A stretch of DNA of 64,000 nt from contig JAILFA010000033.1 of NCBI GenBank assembly GCA_024687125.1, forward strand, positions 1 through 64,000. Direction: 5' to 3'. Positions 1-8,648 of this stretch are shown in pieces. Numbering within the stretch: the first letter of the stretch is position 1; every line of letters starts with the position of its first letter. The stretch comes from Lachnospiraceae bacterium (GTDB taxonomy: Bacteria > Bacillota > Clostridia > Lachnospirales > Lachnospiraceae). Made by a program: the position numbers and the translations under genes. Under the pieces are notes generated by a model. It did no database searches. It worked only from the letters and a program-made list of their open reading frames with translations, and was not told where the DNA came from.

Positions 1-348
1 CAGCGCCGCCTCCCAGTCCGTGCTTCCGTTCGCCATGCCGTATGCTTCCGGCATGATAAAATATTTCAGATCCGCATCGACTTCATAGACCTGCGCATTA
101 TTGAGTGTAACCAGCTGCGCGGAGCCGCCGCCGTTTGATTCGCTGCCGTTTCCCGAGGAGGTCTGCTGCCCGCCGCCGCCGCGGCTGCCGGCATAGATTC
201 CCGTTCCCTCCGGGACAAAGGTTGACACGACGGTCTTCTCCCCGATATAGAGCGGACTGATCCCGGCGTCCGCGAACAGAAAAAGAGGCAGGAACGCCAG
301 TGCAAATCCCGTTATGCAGGCTATCGCCGTTATCAGTTCTTCCTTCAA
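1..348 (-). CDS. Partial exported or membrane-anchored protein of unknown function
   Basis: The 5' part of a minus-strand gene; its 3' end lies beyond the left edge, leaving 116 codons. The TTG start at 348 is chosen because GGAGG sits 6 bases upstream and translation from it gives a short charged start (MKEELITA) followed by one hydrophobic segment at about residues 6-26, i.e. a signal peptide or anchor. Residues 30-60 are extracytoplasmic-looking, followed by a Gly/Ser/Gln-rich stretch (about 55-80) that reads as a flexible linker, then a folded-looking segment. No family is recognised. It is transcribed divergently from tatD and has its own promoter at 408-380. The reading frame stays open to the edge. 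Confidence 0.65.
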   Translation of the reverse strand, partial: MKEELITAIACITGFALAFLPLFLFADAGISPLYIGEKTVVSTFVPEGTGIYAGSRGGGGQQTSSGNGSESNGGGSAQLVTLNNAQVYEVDADLKYFIMPEAYGMANGSTDWEAAL

Positions 349-379
349 CGATTACCTCCGGACACAAAATCTCACTATA

Positions 380-408
380 ATTTTACCCCGTGTTCGGGAA
401 AATCGCAA
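380..408 (-). promoter_or_regulatory. Sigma-70-type promoter for the exported protein
   Basis: On the minus strand TTGCGA (408-403) and TAAAAT (385-380) are separated by 17 bases. The expected start near 373 leaves a 25-base leader containing GGAGG. On the plus strand a TATAAT at 376-381 might serve tatD, but it has no convincing -35 box. Confidence 0.55.
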
Positions 409-452
409 CGCAACAGGTTGACGAAAGCGGCAGAATAAAAGAGAATGTTTTC

Positions 453-1286
453 ATGATCTTCGACACCCACGCACATTATGACGACCCGCGGTTTGACGCG
501 GATCGGGACACGATCCTTATGAACCTCGCCTCTGCCGGCGTGGGCTGCGTCGTTGATGTTTCCGCGGAATTTTCCGGGATCGACAGAGTTCTCGCGCTCG
601 CGGACCGCTATCCTTTTGTTTATGCGTCGGTCGGTGTCCATCCGTCGGATACGGCGCTTCTCACCGAGGGAAAAATGGATATTCTCCGGGAGTATGCCGC
701 AAACGCCAAAGTCGTCGCCGTCGGTGAGATCGGTCTGGATTATCACTACCGTCTCGAAACGGATCCCGGCGAGGCGGATCCCCCGCGTGAGGTTCAGAAA
801 AAGTGGTTTCGCAGGCAGCTGCAGATGGCAGAAGAATTGAATCTGCCGGTGATCATCCACTCACGTGACGCATCCCAGGACACGCTGCAGATCATGCGTG
901 AAGCACACGCATCCGGAATCATCGGCGTCATTCACTGTTATTCCGGAAGCGCAGAGACCGCCCGGGAATATCTGAAAATGGATTATTATCTCGGGATCGG
1001 CGGTGTCGTCACGTTTAAAAACGGCAAAACCCTGCGTGAGGTTGTGCGCGAAGCACCCCTTGAAAAACTCCTTCTGGAGACAGACTGTCCGTATCTCGCA
1101 CCCGAACCGCACCGCGGACAGCGCAACGAATCCGGCTACCTCGATCTGGTTGCGGAAGAGATCGCCCGGATCAAAGGCATTGATAAGGAAACAGTGATCG
1201 GCACCACAGCGGAAAATGCCGAAAGATTCTATCACATCGGAAAAAGCGGCGAAGTCATCCGCCGGGGAGCGGAAGATGATACCTGA
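453..1286 (+). CDS. tatD: TatD family metal-dependent hydrolase (DNase)
   Basis: A 277-residue TIM-barrel metallohydrolase of the TatD family; members act as 3'-5' exonucleases or DNA-repair nucleases in the cytoplasm. The metal-site motifs are present in order: DTHAHYDD at residues 4-11, VGEIGLDYHY in the middle, IIHSRDA, IHCYSG, and ETDCPYLAPEPHRGQRNES near the C-terminus. The frame is open further upstream to 390, but the ATG at 453 puts the DTHAH motif at residues 4-8, as in other family members. The ribosome site is weak (purine-rich AAAAGAGAA). Its 3' end overlaps the start of rsmA, so the two are probably translationally coupled. The order tatD-rsmA is common in Firmicutes; the RNase M5 gene often found between them is absent. 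Confidence 0.93.
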   Translation: MIFDTHAHYDDPRFDADRDTILMNLASAGVGCVVDVSAEFSGIDRVLALADRYPFVYASVGVHPSDTALLTEGKMDILREYAANAKVVAVGEIGLDYHYRLETDPGEADPPREVQKKWFRRQLQMAEELNLPVIIHSRDASQDTLQIMREAHASGIIGVIHCYSGSAETAREYLKMDYYLGIGGVVTFKNGKTLREVVREAPLEKLLLETDCPYLAPEPHRGQRNESGYLDLVAEEIARIKGIDKETVIGTTAENAERFYHIGKSGEVIRRGAEDDT

Positions 1287-2154
1287 AGAACAGTCCGGCA
1301 GAGAATCAACACGCAAAAGCCTCACCGAACACGGCCTGGCGCCCAATAAACGATTCGGGCAGAATTTCCTGGTCGACGAACGGATCCTGGAACAGATCCT
1401 AGATGCTGCCGCGATCGACAGACAGGATACTGTTCTGGAGATCGGCCCCGGCACCGGTCAGCTCACCAGACGGATCGCCGAGCGGGCAGGGAACCTTGTG
1501 GCTGTTGAGATCGACCGCGGCCTGGCCGGCATGCTCGCGCGGGAATTTGAAGGCGATGACCACGTAAAGATCCATTGTGCCGATATTCTCAAAACGGACC
1601 TTCCGGCACTTTTTTCCGGGATGGGCACTTCATCAGACACCGTGCCGACGGTCAAGGTGGTCGCAAATCTTCCTTATTACATTACGACACCGATCCTGTT
1701 ATCGCTCCTTCCCATGACAGATCTCTTTTCCCGCTTTGTTGTCATGATGCAGAAGGAAGTCGCGGACCGCATGCGGGCCAGGCCGGGCAGCAAGGATTAC
1801 GGCGCACTCTCCCTGACTGTACAGTATTACGCGGTTCCCGAGATCGTGACAACGGTCCCGCCCTCCGCTTTTTATCCGCAGCCGGATGTGACCTCGGCTG
1901 TGCTTAAGCTGGAAAGACCGGAAGAACCGCCGGTTTCCGCAAGGGATCCGGAAAAGATGTTCGCGCTGATCCGGGCGGCCTTTGGAAAACGCCGCAAAAC
2001 ATTGGTCAACGCGGTTGCCGGTGCCCCGCAGCTCGGCATTGATGCGCGGACCATGAAAAAAGCCCTGCAGGACGCAGGGCTTGACGAATCTGTTCGCGGC
2101 GAAGTCCTGAATCTGCAGGACTTCGCGCGTCTGTGTGAAGTCTTATCTCCGTGA
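1276..2154 (+). CDS. rsmA: 16S rRNA dimethyladenosine transferase RsmA (KsgA)
   Basis: A 292-residue SAM-dependent enzyme that dimethylates two adjacent adenosines in the 3'-terminal helix of 16S rRNA during 30S maturation. Diagnostic motifs: KRFGQNFLVD near the N-terminus, the SAM-binding VLEIGPGTGQLT, the catalytic NLPYYITTPIL, and the C-terminal helical part with AFGKRRKTL. The ATG at 1276 is chosen over an in-frame upstream ATG at 1216 because GGGGAG precedes it at suitable distance and the upstream extension lies wholly inside tatD. It overlaps tatD by 11 bases. The stop codon is only 10 bases from the convergent lipoprotein stop, and I see no clear hairpin terminator between them. Confidence 0.95.
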   Translation: MIPEEQSGRESTRKSLTEHGLAPNKRFGQNFLVDERILEQILDAAAIDRQDTVLEIGPGTGQLTRRIAERAGNLVAVEIDRGLAGMLAREFEGDDHVKIHCADILKTDLPALFSGMGTSSDTVPTVKVVANLPYYITTPILLSLLPMTDLFSRFVVMMQKEVADRMRARPGSKDYGALSLTVQYYAVPEIVTTVPPSAFYPQPDVTSAVLKLERPEEPPVSARDPEKMFALIRAAFGKRRKTLVNAVAGAPQLGIDARTMKKALQDAGLDESVRGEVLNLQDFARLCEVLSP

Positions 2155-2164
2155 TCGGAAGCTC

Positions 2165-3067
2165 TCAGTTAAGCTCTCCCACCTGATCCAGGATCTCCAC
2201 CGTCGTGTCGCTGTCACTGCCGATGACAGAGGAGGTGAAGCTCGCGATATATCCGTTTCTGATGATCACGACCTCACGCTCATAAAGCATTCCGTATCCG
2301 GGGATCTCCGCGGTCAGATACATGCAGGTGTGATCTTCACCGAGGAAACTGATGGTGTCCATACTGGACTGCACATCGGAAAAACCGTTCTGCTTAAGTA
2401 CGCTGACCACCGAATCAACAGCGGCGTCGAGGATCTGTTCCTCGCTGACGGACTTCAGTGCCGCTCCGCTGATGCCCAGCGACGAAACGTTCTGCATCGT
2501 GATATTGAAGGTTTCGATCGGCATCTTGGTGTTATCAGTAGATGCATAGCAGGCTATGATGACATTTCCGTTGTCCAGCTGTTCCTTGGCGGAAGCAACG
2601 TCCTTAAGGACGTCCGCGGTTGTTGCCGAAAGCTGTGCGAGCTGCTCATCCGTCGCAAAGGTCATGCCCTTGAGCGGGGAAAACCGAATGTTCAGAAATT
2701 CGTTTTCATAAACATTGCTGCTGGCTTTGCCGATGGAGAAGTCTGCAGCATCCGAGATCACATCTTCGATCCCGGCGACATCACCAGTTTCCTCAATATC
2801 CTCCGCGAGCTCTTCCCCTGCTTCCTCTTCGAGCTCTTCTATCTCTTCTTCGAGACCCTCTTCTTCGTCTGCTTCTTCCTTTTTAGATTTCTTGGACTTC
2901 TTGGAATCCTCTTCGTCTTCCTCTTCGTCCTCGTCTTCCTCCTCATCTTCGTCCTCATCGTCGGCCTCGATCTTGGAGGAGGACTTTCCGCTGTCCTTGT
3001 CTCCGCAGGCAGCAAGCGACAGGGCCATCGTTCCCATCAGCAGGAACATCAACAGTTTTTTCTTCAT
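2165..3067 (-). CDS. Lipoprotein with a highly acidic linker
   Basis: A 300-residue predicted lipoprotein. Residues 1-20 form a lipoprotein signal peptide ending in the lipobox LAAC, followed by GDKDSG. Roughly residues 30-95 are almost entirely Asp/Glu with a short Lys/Ser cluster (SKKSKKSKK), which is a disordered spacer. The C-terminal 190 residues look folded, with alternating strands and helices and a possible PsbP/Mog1-like or DUF-type fold, but no named family is recognised. An in-frame GTG lies at 3076, but the ATG at 3067 has AGGTGA at the right spacing and gives a normal signal peptide. It is divergent from the gene at 3251, each with its own promoter. It is probably anchored to the outer face of the membrane; function unknown. 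Confidence 0.85.
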   Translation of the reverse strand: MKKKLLMFLLMGTMALSLAACGDKDSGKSSSKIEADDEDEDEEEDEDEEEDEEDSKKSKKSKKEEADEEEGLEEEIEELEEEAGEELAEDIEETGDVAGIEDVISDAADFSIGKASSNVYENEFLNIRFSPLKGMTFATDEQLAQLSATTADVLKDVASAKEQLDNGNVIIACYASTDNTKMPIETFNITMQNVSSLGISGAALKSVSEEQILDAAVDSVVSVLKQNGFSDVQSSMDTISFLGEDHTCMYLTAEIPGYGMLYEREVVIIRNGYIASFTSSVIGSDSDTTVEILDQVGELN

Positions 3068-3110
3068 CTCTTTCACCTCATATGATCAATTCTTTTTGCA
3101 ACAGTTAATA

Positions 3111-3139
3111 ATAGTAGACTTACCTTTTCGGAATGTCAA
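3111..3139 (-). promoter_or_regulatory. Sigma-70 promoter of the acidic lipoprotein gene
   Basis: Minus-strand TTGACA (3139-3134), 17-base spacer, TACTAT (3116-3111). The predicted start near 3104 gives a leader of about 37 bases. Confidence 0.75.
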
Positions 3140-3155
3140 GAATAACAGGTTTACT

Positions 3156-3196
3156 TTGACATCCGCCGGGCGCTATGCTAAACTACCACATGTAGT
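3156..3196 (+). promoter_or_regulatory. Sigma-70 promoter with an operator-like inverted repeat
   Basis: TTGACA (3156-3161), 17-base spacer, TAAACT (3179-3184). The inverted repeat ACTAC-cacat-GTAGT at 3182-3196 overlaps the -10 box and the expected start site, a position suited to a repressor. It drives the gene at 3251. Divergent from the lipoprotein promoter, with about 17 bases between the -35 boxes. Confidence 0.6.
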
Positions 3197-3250
3197 ATGC
3201 GCAAAATCAGGTGGTAACTATCCGTTGTGCAAGCGGGACGGGAGAGGACA

Positions 3251-6200
3251 GTGGATAAGTACGAATATAAACTCAGAGCGGACGAGATCAAGACGCTGAT
3301 CGGCGAGGGAAGATACGCTGAAGCAGTGCAGATCGCGGATACGATCGACTGGAAAAAGGTAAAGAGCGTTCGGATGCTCTGCACCATAGGCGATCTGTAC
3401 AAGATCAACAGACGCTATGATGTGAGCCGGGATATCCTGATGATCGCCAACAGCCGGTATCCGGACGGACGCTATATCATTTATTCTCTCTGTGAACTTT
3501 CTATCAAACTGCAGGATATTGTTCAGGCGCTTGAGTATTTCAAGGAATTTGTACGGATCGCACCGCACAATACCAGCCGCTACATCCTGCAGTACAAGCT
3601 GTATGTCGCGCAGGACACGAGCCTGGAGGAGCGGATAGCCGTACTTCAGGAGTTTAAGAAACATGATTACCGCGAGAAATGGGGATATGAACTGGCGTTC
3701 CTGTATCATCGCGTGGGTCTGACGACGGAATGTATCGAAGAGTGTGACGAGCTCTTTCTCTGGTTCGGCGGCGGCAGATATGTCATAAAGGCCCTGGAGC
3801 TTAAAGCATTGCATTCACCACTTTCTCCCGAGCAGCAAAAGGTGTATGACAGATACCGCGCCGACGGTCAGGAACCGGAGGAGAAACCCAGGGATTCCTA
3901 TGACGATGACCGTGACGAGATGGGTCACGACGAAGCCGACAAGGATGAGCACGAGGACGGGGAATTCCATGTCAAGACGGTCGATGTCGGCCAGTACAAT
4001 ACGATCAATCTGCAGCAGGTGATCGCGGAGAGTCTGCGTGAGCTGCAAAAGAAGCCGGCGGGTGTGTCGCAGGAGACGAAGGTGATGAACAGCCGCGGCT
4101 CGGATACAGAGCCGGCCGTACCTGTCAGAAGGATCGAGAATGCCGTCGCCGAGACAAATCTCGGAAGTGCCGGAGATACCGGTGTTCTCGGGATCACGGA
4201 GGAGGACCTTAACGCGTTTGAAGACGCCGAGGAGGGCACCTCACAGAAAAAAGCCGGCAGTGAGCAGCCCGGCGATGCTTCGGAGAGCACAGACGTTCTG
4301 CCGGGCGGTGCTGATGCCGCGGCGGATATGGAAAACAGGGCGTTTGAAGAGAGCTTTAAACGTACAGCGATGAGCATCGCGACGGATGATACGATCTGGA
4401 TGCCGGGGATTCCGGAGATGGCCAAGTATGCAGCCGAACAGCGGGAAATCTCCGCACAGACGATAGCGCAGGCTACCGGCGAGATACCGATGGCAATGCC
4501 TGTAGATACACCGCATGCGATGCCGGAACGGGAAGATCTTTCTGTGGAAAGAGCTCTCGAGGAGGCATTGCCTGGGGCGACAGAACCCGCGGAGGATGAA
4601 GCGCCTCCGGAAGAGCCCGACGGGCTCCGGCAGGTCGAGGAACTGCGGACAGACGCGGACAGAGCCGTGGACGAAGCCCGGAGAATGCGGGCGGAGGTTC
4701 GACGCGCCGAACTCAGAAGCCGGGAAAAGAGCGGCAGGATGCGCGAAGTCTCTCAGGATACGCGCAGAATGGGGCAGACAAGGGAATATGTACCGATCGT
4801 CCGGATGGATGAGATGATCCAGGCGGCTTTTTCCGATAAGCAGGAAAGCGGACAGCACCCGGCGCCCGTACCCGCCCAGGAACCGAGACCGGAGAGCGGG
4901 CAGCCCGGCAGTGTTGTATATCCGCGGAAAAAGCAGGATGAGGGCGCCTATGACAGGCTGCTTACGCAGGGACTTGACGGACAGATCAGCCTCGCCGTCG
5001 ATGGCGGTGAAGGCTTGGAGCGCCAGATCACAGGCCAGATCAGCATCGGCGAATTTCTGACCGGGGCGGTGACAGAGAGCAAGAGGCCATCACGCGAGGA
5101 ACTGGCACATCAGCTGGCGGTGCTGGAAGGGCGGATCCCTCCGGATGCCCCGGCTGAGGCGCCGACGCACAAGGAAGACGAACAGGCGATCCGCAGTGCG
5201 GAGGGAGAAGCAGCACAGTTAAGACCTGACGCGGAAGCAGTCGTATCCGCGATGCAGACCCCGCCGGAAGCGGAGCCGCAGCCGAAAATTCCGGCGGAGG
5301 CAGAGACCGGTGAGACAGAAGCTGAGGAACAGACTGTTCCAGAACCGACGACTCCGGTAATGCCCGAACCGCAGAATGCTCCCGTGGGACCGTGGGCGCC
5401 GGTACCGGCAGAAGAGAGTACGGAAGACGGCTGGGAAGAGATTTCGATCCCGGAGGAAAATGAATCGGAAGAGGAGGAGAGCCCGGAGGAGGCACCGCTT
5501 CCCGCGGGACCGGATCTTGCCCAGTCCGCGGAAACGGAGGAAGAGATCGAAAAGCCGGAATCCGGGGAATCTCAGCCGGAAGAACAGGAAGCTGAGAAGT
5601 CGGAGCCTGCCGAGACGGAGACCCAGGGCGATGATGATACCGATGTCCTGCGTGTGATGACGCCGGAAGAAAAGGAACTCTTCGGACCGTACATTCATAA
5701 AAAGCGTTCCCGCAGGCAGATCATCAATGCGATCGATTCGCTCAGCATGGCGGCCTATGCCGGAAACGCGATCATCACCGGCGAAGAGGGCGCGGGGACG
5801 ATCAACCTCGCCAAGGGACTGATCCGTTCTATCCAGCTGTCCGATTCCAATTTTGCGGGGCAGATCGCCAAGATCTCCGGACGTGCCATGAACAGAAAGC
5901 GCGTGGAGGCCATTATCGATAAGCTGACCGGCGGTGCGCTGATCATCCAGGGCGCGGCCGGGATGAACAATGAGACGACCAAGGCGCTGATGACGGCGCT
6001 GCAGAGTGAGAACAAGGGGATCATCGTCATCCTCGAGGACACGCGCCGCGGGATGGAAAAGTATCTCAAAAAGCATCCGGAGATCACGGAATGCTTCAAC
6101 GTCCGCGTGGATGTCGAGGCGCTCGCGACCAAGGAGCTGGTGGCCTATGCCAAACAGTATGCGCTCGACAGGGAGTATACCATGGACGATTTTGCTATCC

Positions 6201-6397
6201 TGGCGCTCCACAAGCGCATCGATGAGATGCAGACGGCCGAGCATGAAGTGACGATCTCCGAGGTACGCGAGATTGTAGAGGAAGCGATCCGCCGTGCGCA
6301 GAGAAAAAACCCTGGACATTTCTTTGATATTTTGCTGCAAAAGCGGTATGATAGTAATGATATGATCATTCTCCGGGAAAAAGACTTCCTGCGGTAA
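3251..6397 (+). CDS. Large protein: helical-repeat N-terminus, disordered acidic middle, AAA-like C-terminus
   Basis: A 1048-residue protein of unknown function. Residues 1-200 are helical and repeat-like (for example EGRYAEAVQIADTIDW), resembling TPR units. Residues 200-800 are Pro/Glu/Ala-rich and low in hydrophobics, hence probably disordered, with a short Arg/Glu coiled-coil stretch near 480-520. Residues 802-1048 look like an AAA+ or CbxX-type ATPase: strand, P-loop position, Walker-B-like GGALIIQGAAGM, then sensor-like IIVILED and a helical lid. The P-loop position reads GEEGAGTIN, lacking the Lys-Ser/Thr, so ATP hydrolysis is doubtful. The GTG at 3251 is preferred to GTG 3227 because GGGAGAGG precedes it. 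No signal peptide; cytoplasmic. It lies 47 bases before glgB and may be cotranscribed with it. Possibly a scaffold or adaptor, but this is a guess. Confidence 0.7.
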   Translation: MDKYEYKLRADEIKTLIGEGRYAEAVQIADTIDWKKVKSVRMLCTIGDLYKINRRYDVSRDILMIANSRYPDGRYIIYSLCELSIKLQDIVQALEYFKEFVRIAPHNTSRYILQYKLYVAQDTSLEERIAVLQEFKKHDYREKWGYELAFLYHRVGLTTECIEECDELFLWFGGGRYVIKALELKALHSPLSPEQQKVYDRYRADGQEPEEKPRDSYDDDRDEMGHDEADKDEHEDGEFHVKTVDVGQYNTINLQQVIAESLRELQKKPAGVSQETKVMNSRGSDTEPAVPVRRIENAVAETNLGSAGDTGVLGITEEDLNAFEDAEEGTSQKKAGSEQPGDASESTDVLPGGADAAADMENRAFEESFKRTAMSIATDDTIWMPGIPEMAKYAAEQREISAQTIAQATGEIPMAMPVDTPHAMPEREDLSVERALEEALPGATEPAEDEAPPEEPDGLRQVEELRTDADRAVDEARRMRAEVRRAELRSREKSGRMREVSQDTRRMGQTREYVPIVRMDEMIQAAFSDKQESGQHPAPVPAQEPRPESGQPGSVVYPRKKQDEGAYDRLLTQGLDGQISLAVDGGEGLERQITGQISIGEFLTGAVTESKRPSREELAHQLAVLEGRIPPDAPAEAPTHKEDEQAIRSAEGEAAQLRPDAEAVVSAMQTPPEAEPQPKIPAEAETGETEAEEQTVPEPTTPVMPEPQNAPVGPWAPVPAEESTEDGWEEISIPEENESEEEESPEEAPLPAGPDLAQSAETEEEIEKPESGESQPEEQEAEKSEPAETETQGDDDTDVLRVMTPEEKELFGPYIHKKRSRRQIINAIDSLSMAAYAGNAIITGEEGAGTINLAKGLIRSIQLSDSNFAGQIAKISGRAMNRKRVEAIIDKLTGGALIIQGAAGMNNETTKALMTALQSENKGIIVILEDTRRGMEKYLKKHPEITECFNVRVDVEALATKELVAYAKQYALDREYTMDDFAILALHKRIDEMQTAEHEVTISEVREIVEEAIRRAQRKNPGHFFDILLQKRYDSNDMIILREKDFLR

Positions 6398-6444
6398 CAC
6401 TCCTGTCTCACCGCGGGATTTCCTGCGGTGAAAGGAGACACGTT

Positions 6445-8481
6445 ATGGCAGCAGAGCAGGTTTTTGTTTCTCAGGATGACGAATATTTCTTCGGTCAGGG
6501 CACCCACTACGAGATCTTTAAGAAACTGGGAGCACACCCTTCTGTAGAAAACGGAAAGAAGGGTTTCTTCTTTGCCGTCTGGGCACCTAATGCCGCCAGC
6601 GTTCATGTTGTCGGCAATTTCAACGGATGGAATGATACCATGCACCCGATGTATCGGCAGGGGAACATGGGGATTTTTACGCTCTTTATCCCCGGACTCG
6701 GAGAGGGAGAGCTCTATAAGTATCTGATCACCACGCCTGCAGGCGAACGTCTGTATAAGGCTGATCCGTTTGCCAACTGGGCGGAGCTGCGGCCGGGGAC
6801 GGCTTCGCGTACCGTTGATCTTTCCGCGTTCCGCTGGTCGGACGGGAAGTGGTTCGACCATTTCAAGGACAAGGATATCTATGAAGAGCCGCTGGCGATC
6901 TATGAGTGTCAGATCGGCTCCTGGATGAAGCATCCGGACGGTACCAAGGATGGTTTCTACAATTACCGCGAATTCGCGGATCGTATTGTAGAGTATCTCA
7001 AGGAGATGAAATACACGCATATCGAACTGATCGGTATCGCGGAACATCCCTTCGACGGCTCCTGGGGCTATCAGGTGACAGGGTACTACGCACCGACATC
7101 GCGTTACGGTTCCCCGGTGGATTTCATGTATCTGGTCAACAAACTGCACAGAAACGGCATCGGTGTGATCCTTGACTGGGTGCCTGCGCATTTCTGTCCG
7201 GATGAACATGGTCTGGCGAGATTTGACGGACAGTGCATCTTTGAACACCCTGATCCGCGCAAGGGAGAGCATCCCGACTGGGGGACCAAGATCTTTAATT
7301 TCGAAAAGAATGAAGTCCGAAATTTCCTGATCGCCAACGCGCTGTTCTGGATCCGTGAGTTCCATATCGACGGCCTTCGTGTCGACGCAGTTGCCTCCAT
7401 GCTGTACCTGGATTACGGCAAAAAGGACGGACAGTGGGTTCCGAACAGGAACGGCGGCAATGAAAACCTCGATGCGATCTCCTTCTTCCAGCACCTCAAC
7501 AGCGTGGTCCGCGGCACCTATCCGCAGATCCTGATGATCGCCGAGGAATCCACCGCCTGGCCGAACATTTCCGGACCGATCGGCGGCAAGGGACTGGGTT
7601 TCACCTACAAGTGGAACATGGGCTGGATGCACGATTTCTGCGAGTATATGAAGCTCGACCCGGTCATGCGCGGCGGTGCCCATCATATGCTGACCTTTGC
7701 CATGAGCTATAACGAGGCGGAGCATTATATCCTCCCGATCTCCCATGACGAGGTGGTGCACCTCAAGTGCTCTATGGTGGAAAAGATGCCCGGCTATCAG
7801 GTGGATAAGTACGCCAATCTGCGCGTCGGCTATACCTTCATGTTCGGTCATGCCGGCAAAAAGCTCCTTTTTATGGGACAGGACTTCGGTCAGGAACGCG
7901 AGTGGAGCGAGGAAAGAGAGCTTGACTGGTATCTGCTGGATACAGATCTGAACCGCGGCATGAAGGAGTATATGAGAGCGCTTCTGGAGATTTACCGCAA
8001 ATATCCCGCGATGTATCTCCATGACGGCGGTTTCGAGGGCTTCACCTGGATCAACGCCGATGACAAGGATCGGAGTGTCTACAGCTTTTACCGCAAGGAC
8101 GGCACGGGTAAGAACAACGTCCTGTTCGTTCTCAACTTTACGCCGATGGAATGGAAGAACTACAAGACAGGTGTTCCCGCTCCCGGTGACTACAGGCATA
8201 TCCTGGACAGCGCTGAGACGCGCTACGGCGGTTTCGGGACCGGGATTCCCGACAGGATCCGTGCGGTCCAGGAAAACTGCGATTATCTGGACTACAGCCT
8301 GACAATGGATCTGCCGCCCTATGCCGCTGAAGTCTTTCTGTTTGACGACGAAAAGAAGCCTGCCGTTAAGAAATCGGCAGCCGGGAAAACGACGGTTAAG
8401 AAAACGGCGGCTAAAAAATCGGCCGCAAAAAAGCCGGCTGCTAAGAAAACAACGGCAAAAAAGGCGCCCAAGGGATCGTGA
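6445..8481 (+). CDS. glgB: 1,4-alpha-glucan branching enzyme with a lysine/alanine-rich tail
   Basis: A 678-residue glycogen branching enzyme (GH13), which cuts alpha-1,4-glucan and re-attaches the chain by an alpha-1,6 bond. Residues about 25-110 form the N-terminal CBM48-like domain (FAVWAPNAASVHVVGNFNGW). The GH13 regions are complete: DWVPAHF, DGLRVDAVAS (nucleophile Asp), MIAEESTAW (acid/base Glu) and ISHDEVVH (transition-state Asp). Residues about 636-678 are a tail of KKSAAKKP-like repeats made almost only of Lys, Ala and Thr, like histone H1 or HupB tails, which is not part of the usual enzyme. The ribosome site is AAAGGAG. No glgA, glgC or glgP lies nearby. A strong terminator follows. 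Confidence 0.95.
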   Translation: MAAEQVFVSQDDEYFFGQGTHYEIFKKLGAHPSVENGKKGFFFAVWAPNAASVHVVGNFNGWNDTMHPMYRQGNMGIFTLFIPGLGEGELYKYLITTPAGERLYKADPFANWAELRPGTASRTVDLSAFRWSDGKWFDHFKDKDIYEEPLAIYECQIGSWMKHPDGTKDGFYNYREFADRIVEYLKEMKYTHIELIGIAEHPFDGSWGYQVTGYYAPTSRYGSPVDFMYLVNKLHRNGIGVILDWVPAHFCPDEHGLARFDGQCIFEHPDPRKGEHPDWGTKIFNFEKNEVRNFLIANALFWIREFHIDGLRVDAVASMLYLDYGKKDGQWVPNRNGGNENLDAISFFQHLNSVVRGTYPQILMIAEESTAWPNISGPIGGKGLGFTYKWNMGWMHDFCEYMKLDPVMRGGAHHMLTFAMSYNEAEHYILPISHDEVVHLKCSMVEKMPGYQVDKYANLRVGYTFMFGHAGKKLLFMGQDFGQEREWSEERELDWYLLDTDLNRGMKEYMRALLEIYRKYPAMYLHDGGFEGFTWINADDKDRSVYSFYRKDGTGKNNVLFVLNFTPMEWKNYKTGVPAPGDYRHILDSAETRYGGFGTGIPDRIRAVQENCDYLDYSLTMDLPPYAAEVFLFDDEKKPAVKKSAAGKTTVKKTAAKKSAAKKPAAKKTTAKKAPKGS

Positions 8482-8560
8482 TCACGGAATATATCTTCGG
8501 CTCTTCGACCGATGCATGGAAAAGTGGCTTAAGGTTTTAAAGAATTCAGCCGAAATAAAG

Positions 8561-8593
8561 TGTGACCGGCACGGATGCCGTCACACTTTTTTC
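8561..8593 (+). terminator. Intrinsic terminator after glgB
   Basis: The arms GTGTGA(C)CGGCA and TGCCGTCACAC pair with one bulged C around the loop CGGA and are followed by six T residues (8588-8593). The region 8482-8648 holds this hairpin and no other clear gene; no obvious promoter consensus was found for the gene at 8649. Confidence 0.9.
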
Positions 8594-8648
8594 TTGATCC
8601 CGGCTGCGGCGAAAGGATTCGAGGTCAGACCGGACGGAGACTGGATAG

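Noticed and set aside
2823-2990. Asp/Glu codon run as a possible DNA repeat or CRISPR-like array
   Set aside because: The repetition follows GAA/GAG/GAT codons of an acidic protein tract; there are no unit repeats with spacers.
2135-3085. 316-codon plus-strand frame opposite the lipoprotein
   Set aside because: The minus strand has signal peptide, lipobox, ribosome site and promoter; the plus frame has long Phe/Leu runs that mirror the Asp/Glu tract.
5219-6400. 393-codon minus-strand frame opposite the large AAA-like protein
   Set aside because: Arg/Leu/Phe-rich translation typical of an antisense of an acidic coding region; no ribosome site.
6145-8199. 684-codon open frame on the minus strand opposite glgB
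   Set aside because: Glycogen branching enzyme on the plus strand has all GH13 motifs; the antisense frame has no start signals and no recognisable protein. It is open because of codon bias.
8521-8560. Sigma-28 promoter for the flagellin operon (TAAA ... GCCGAAAT)
   Set aside because: The two boxes are about 7 bases apart instead of about 15 and lie before the glgB terminator.
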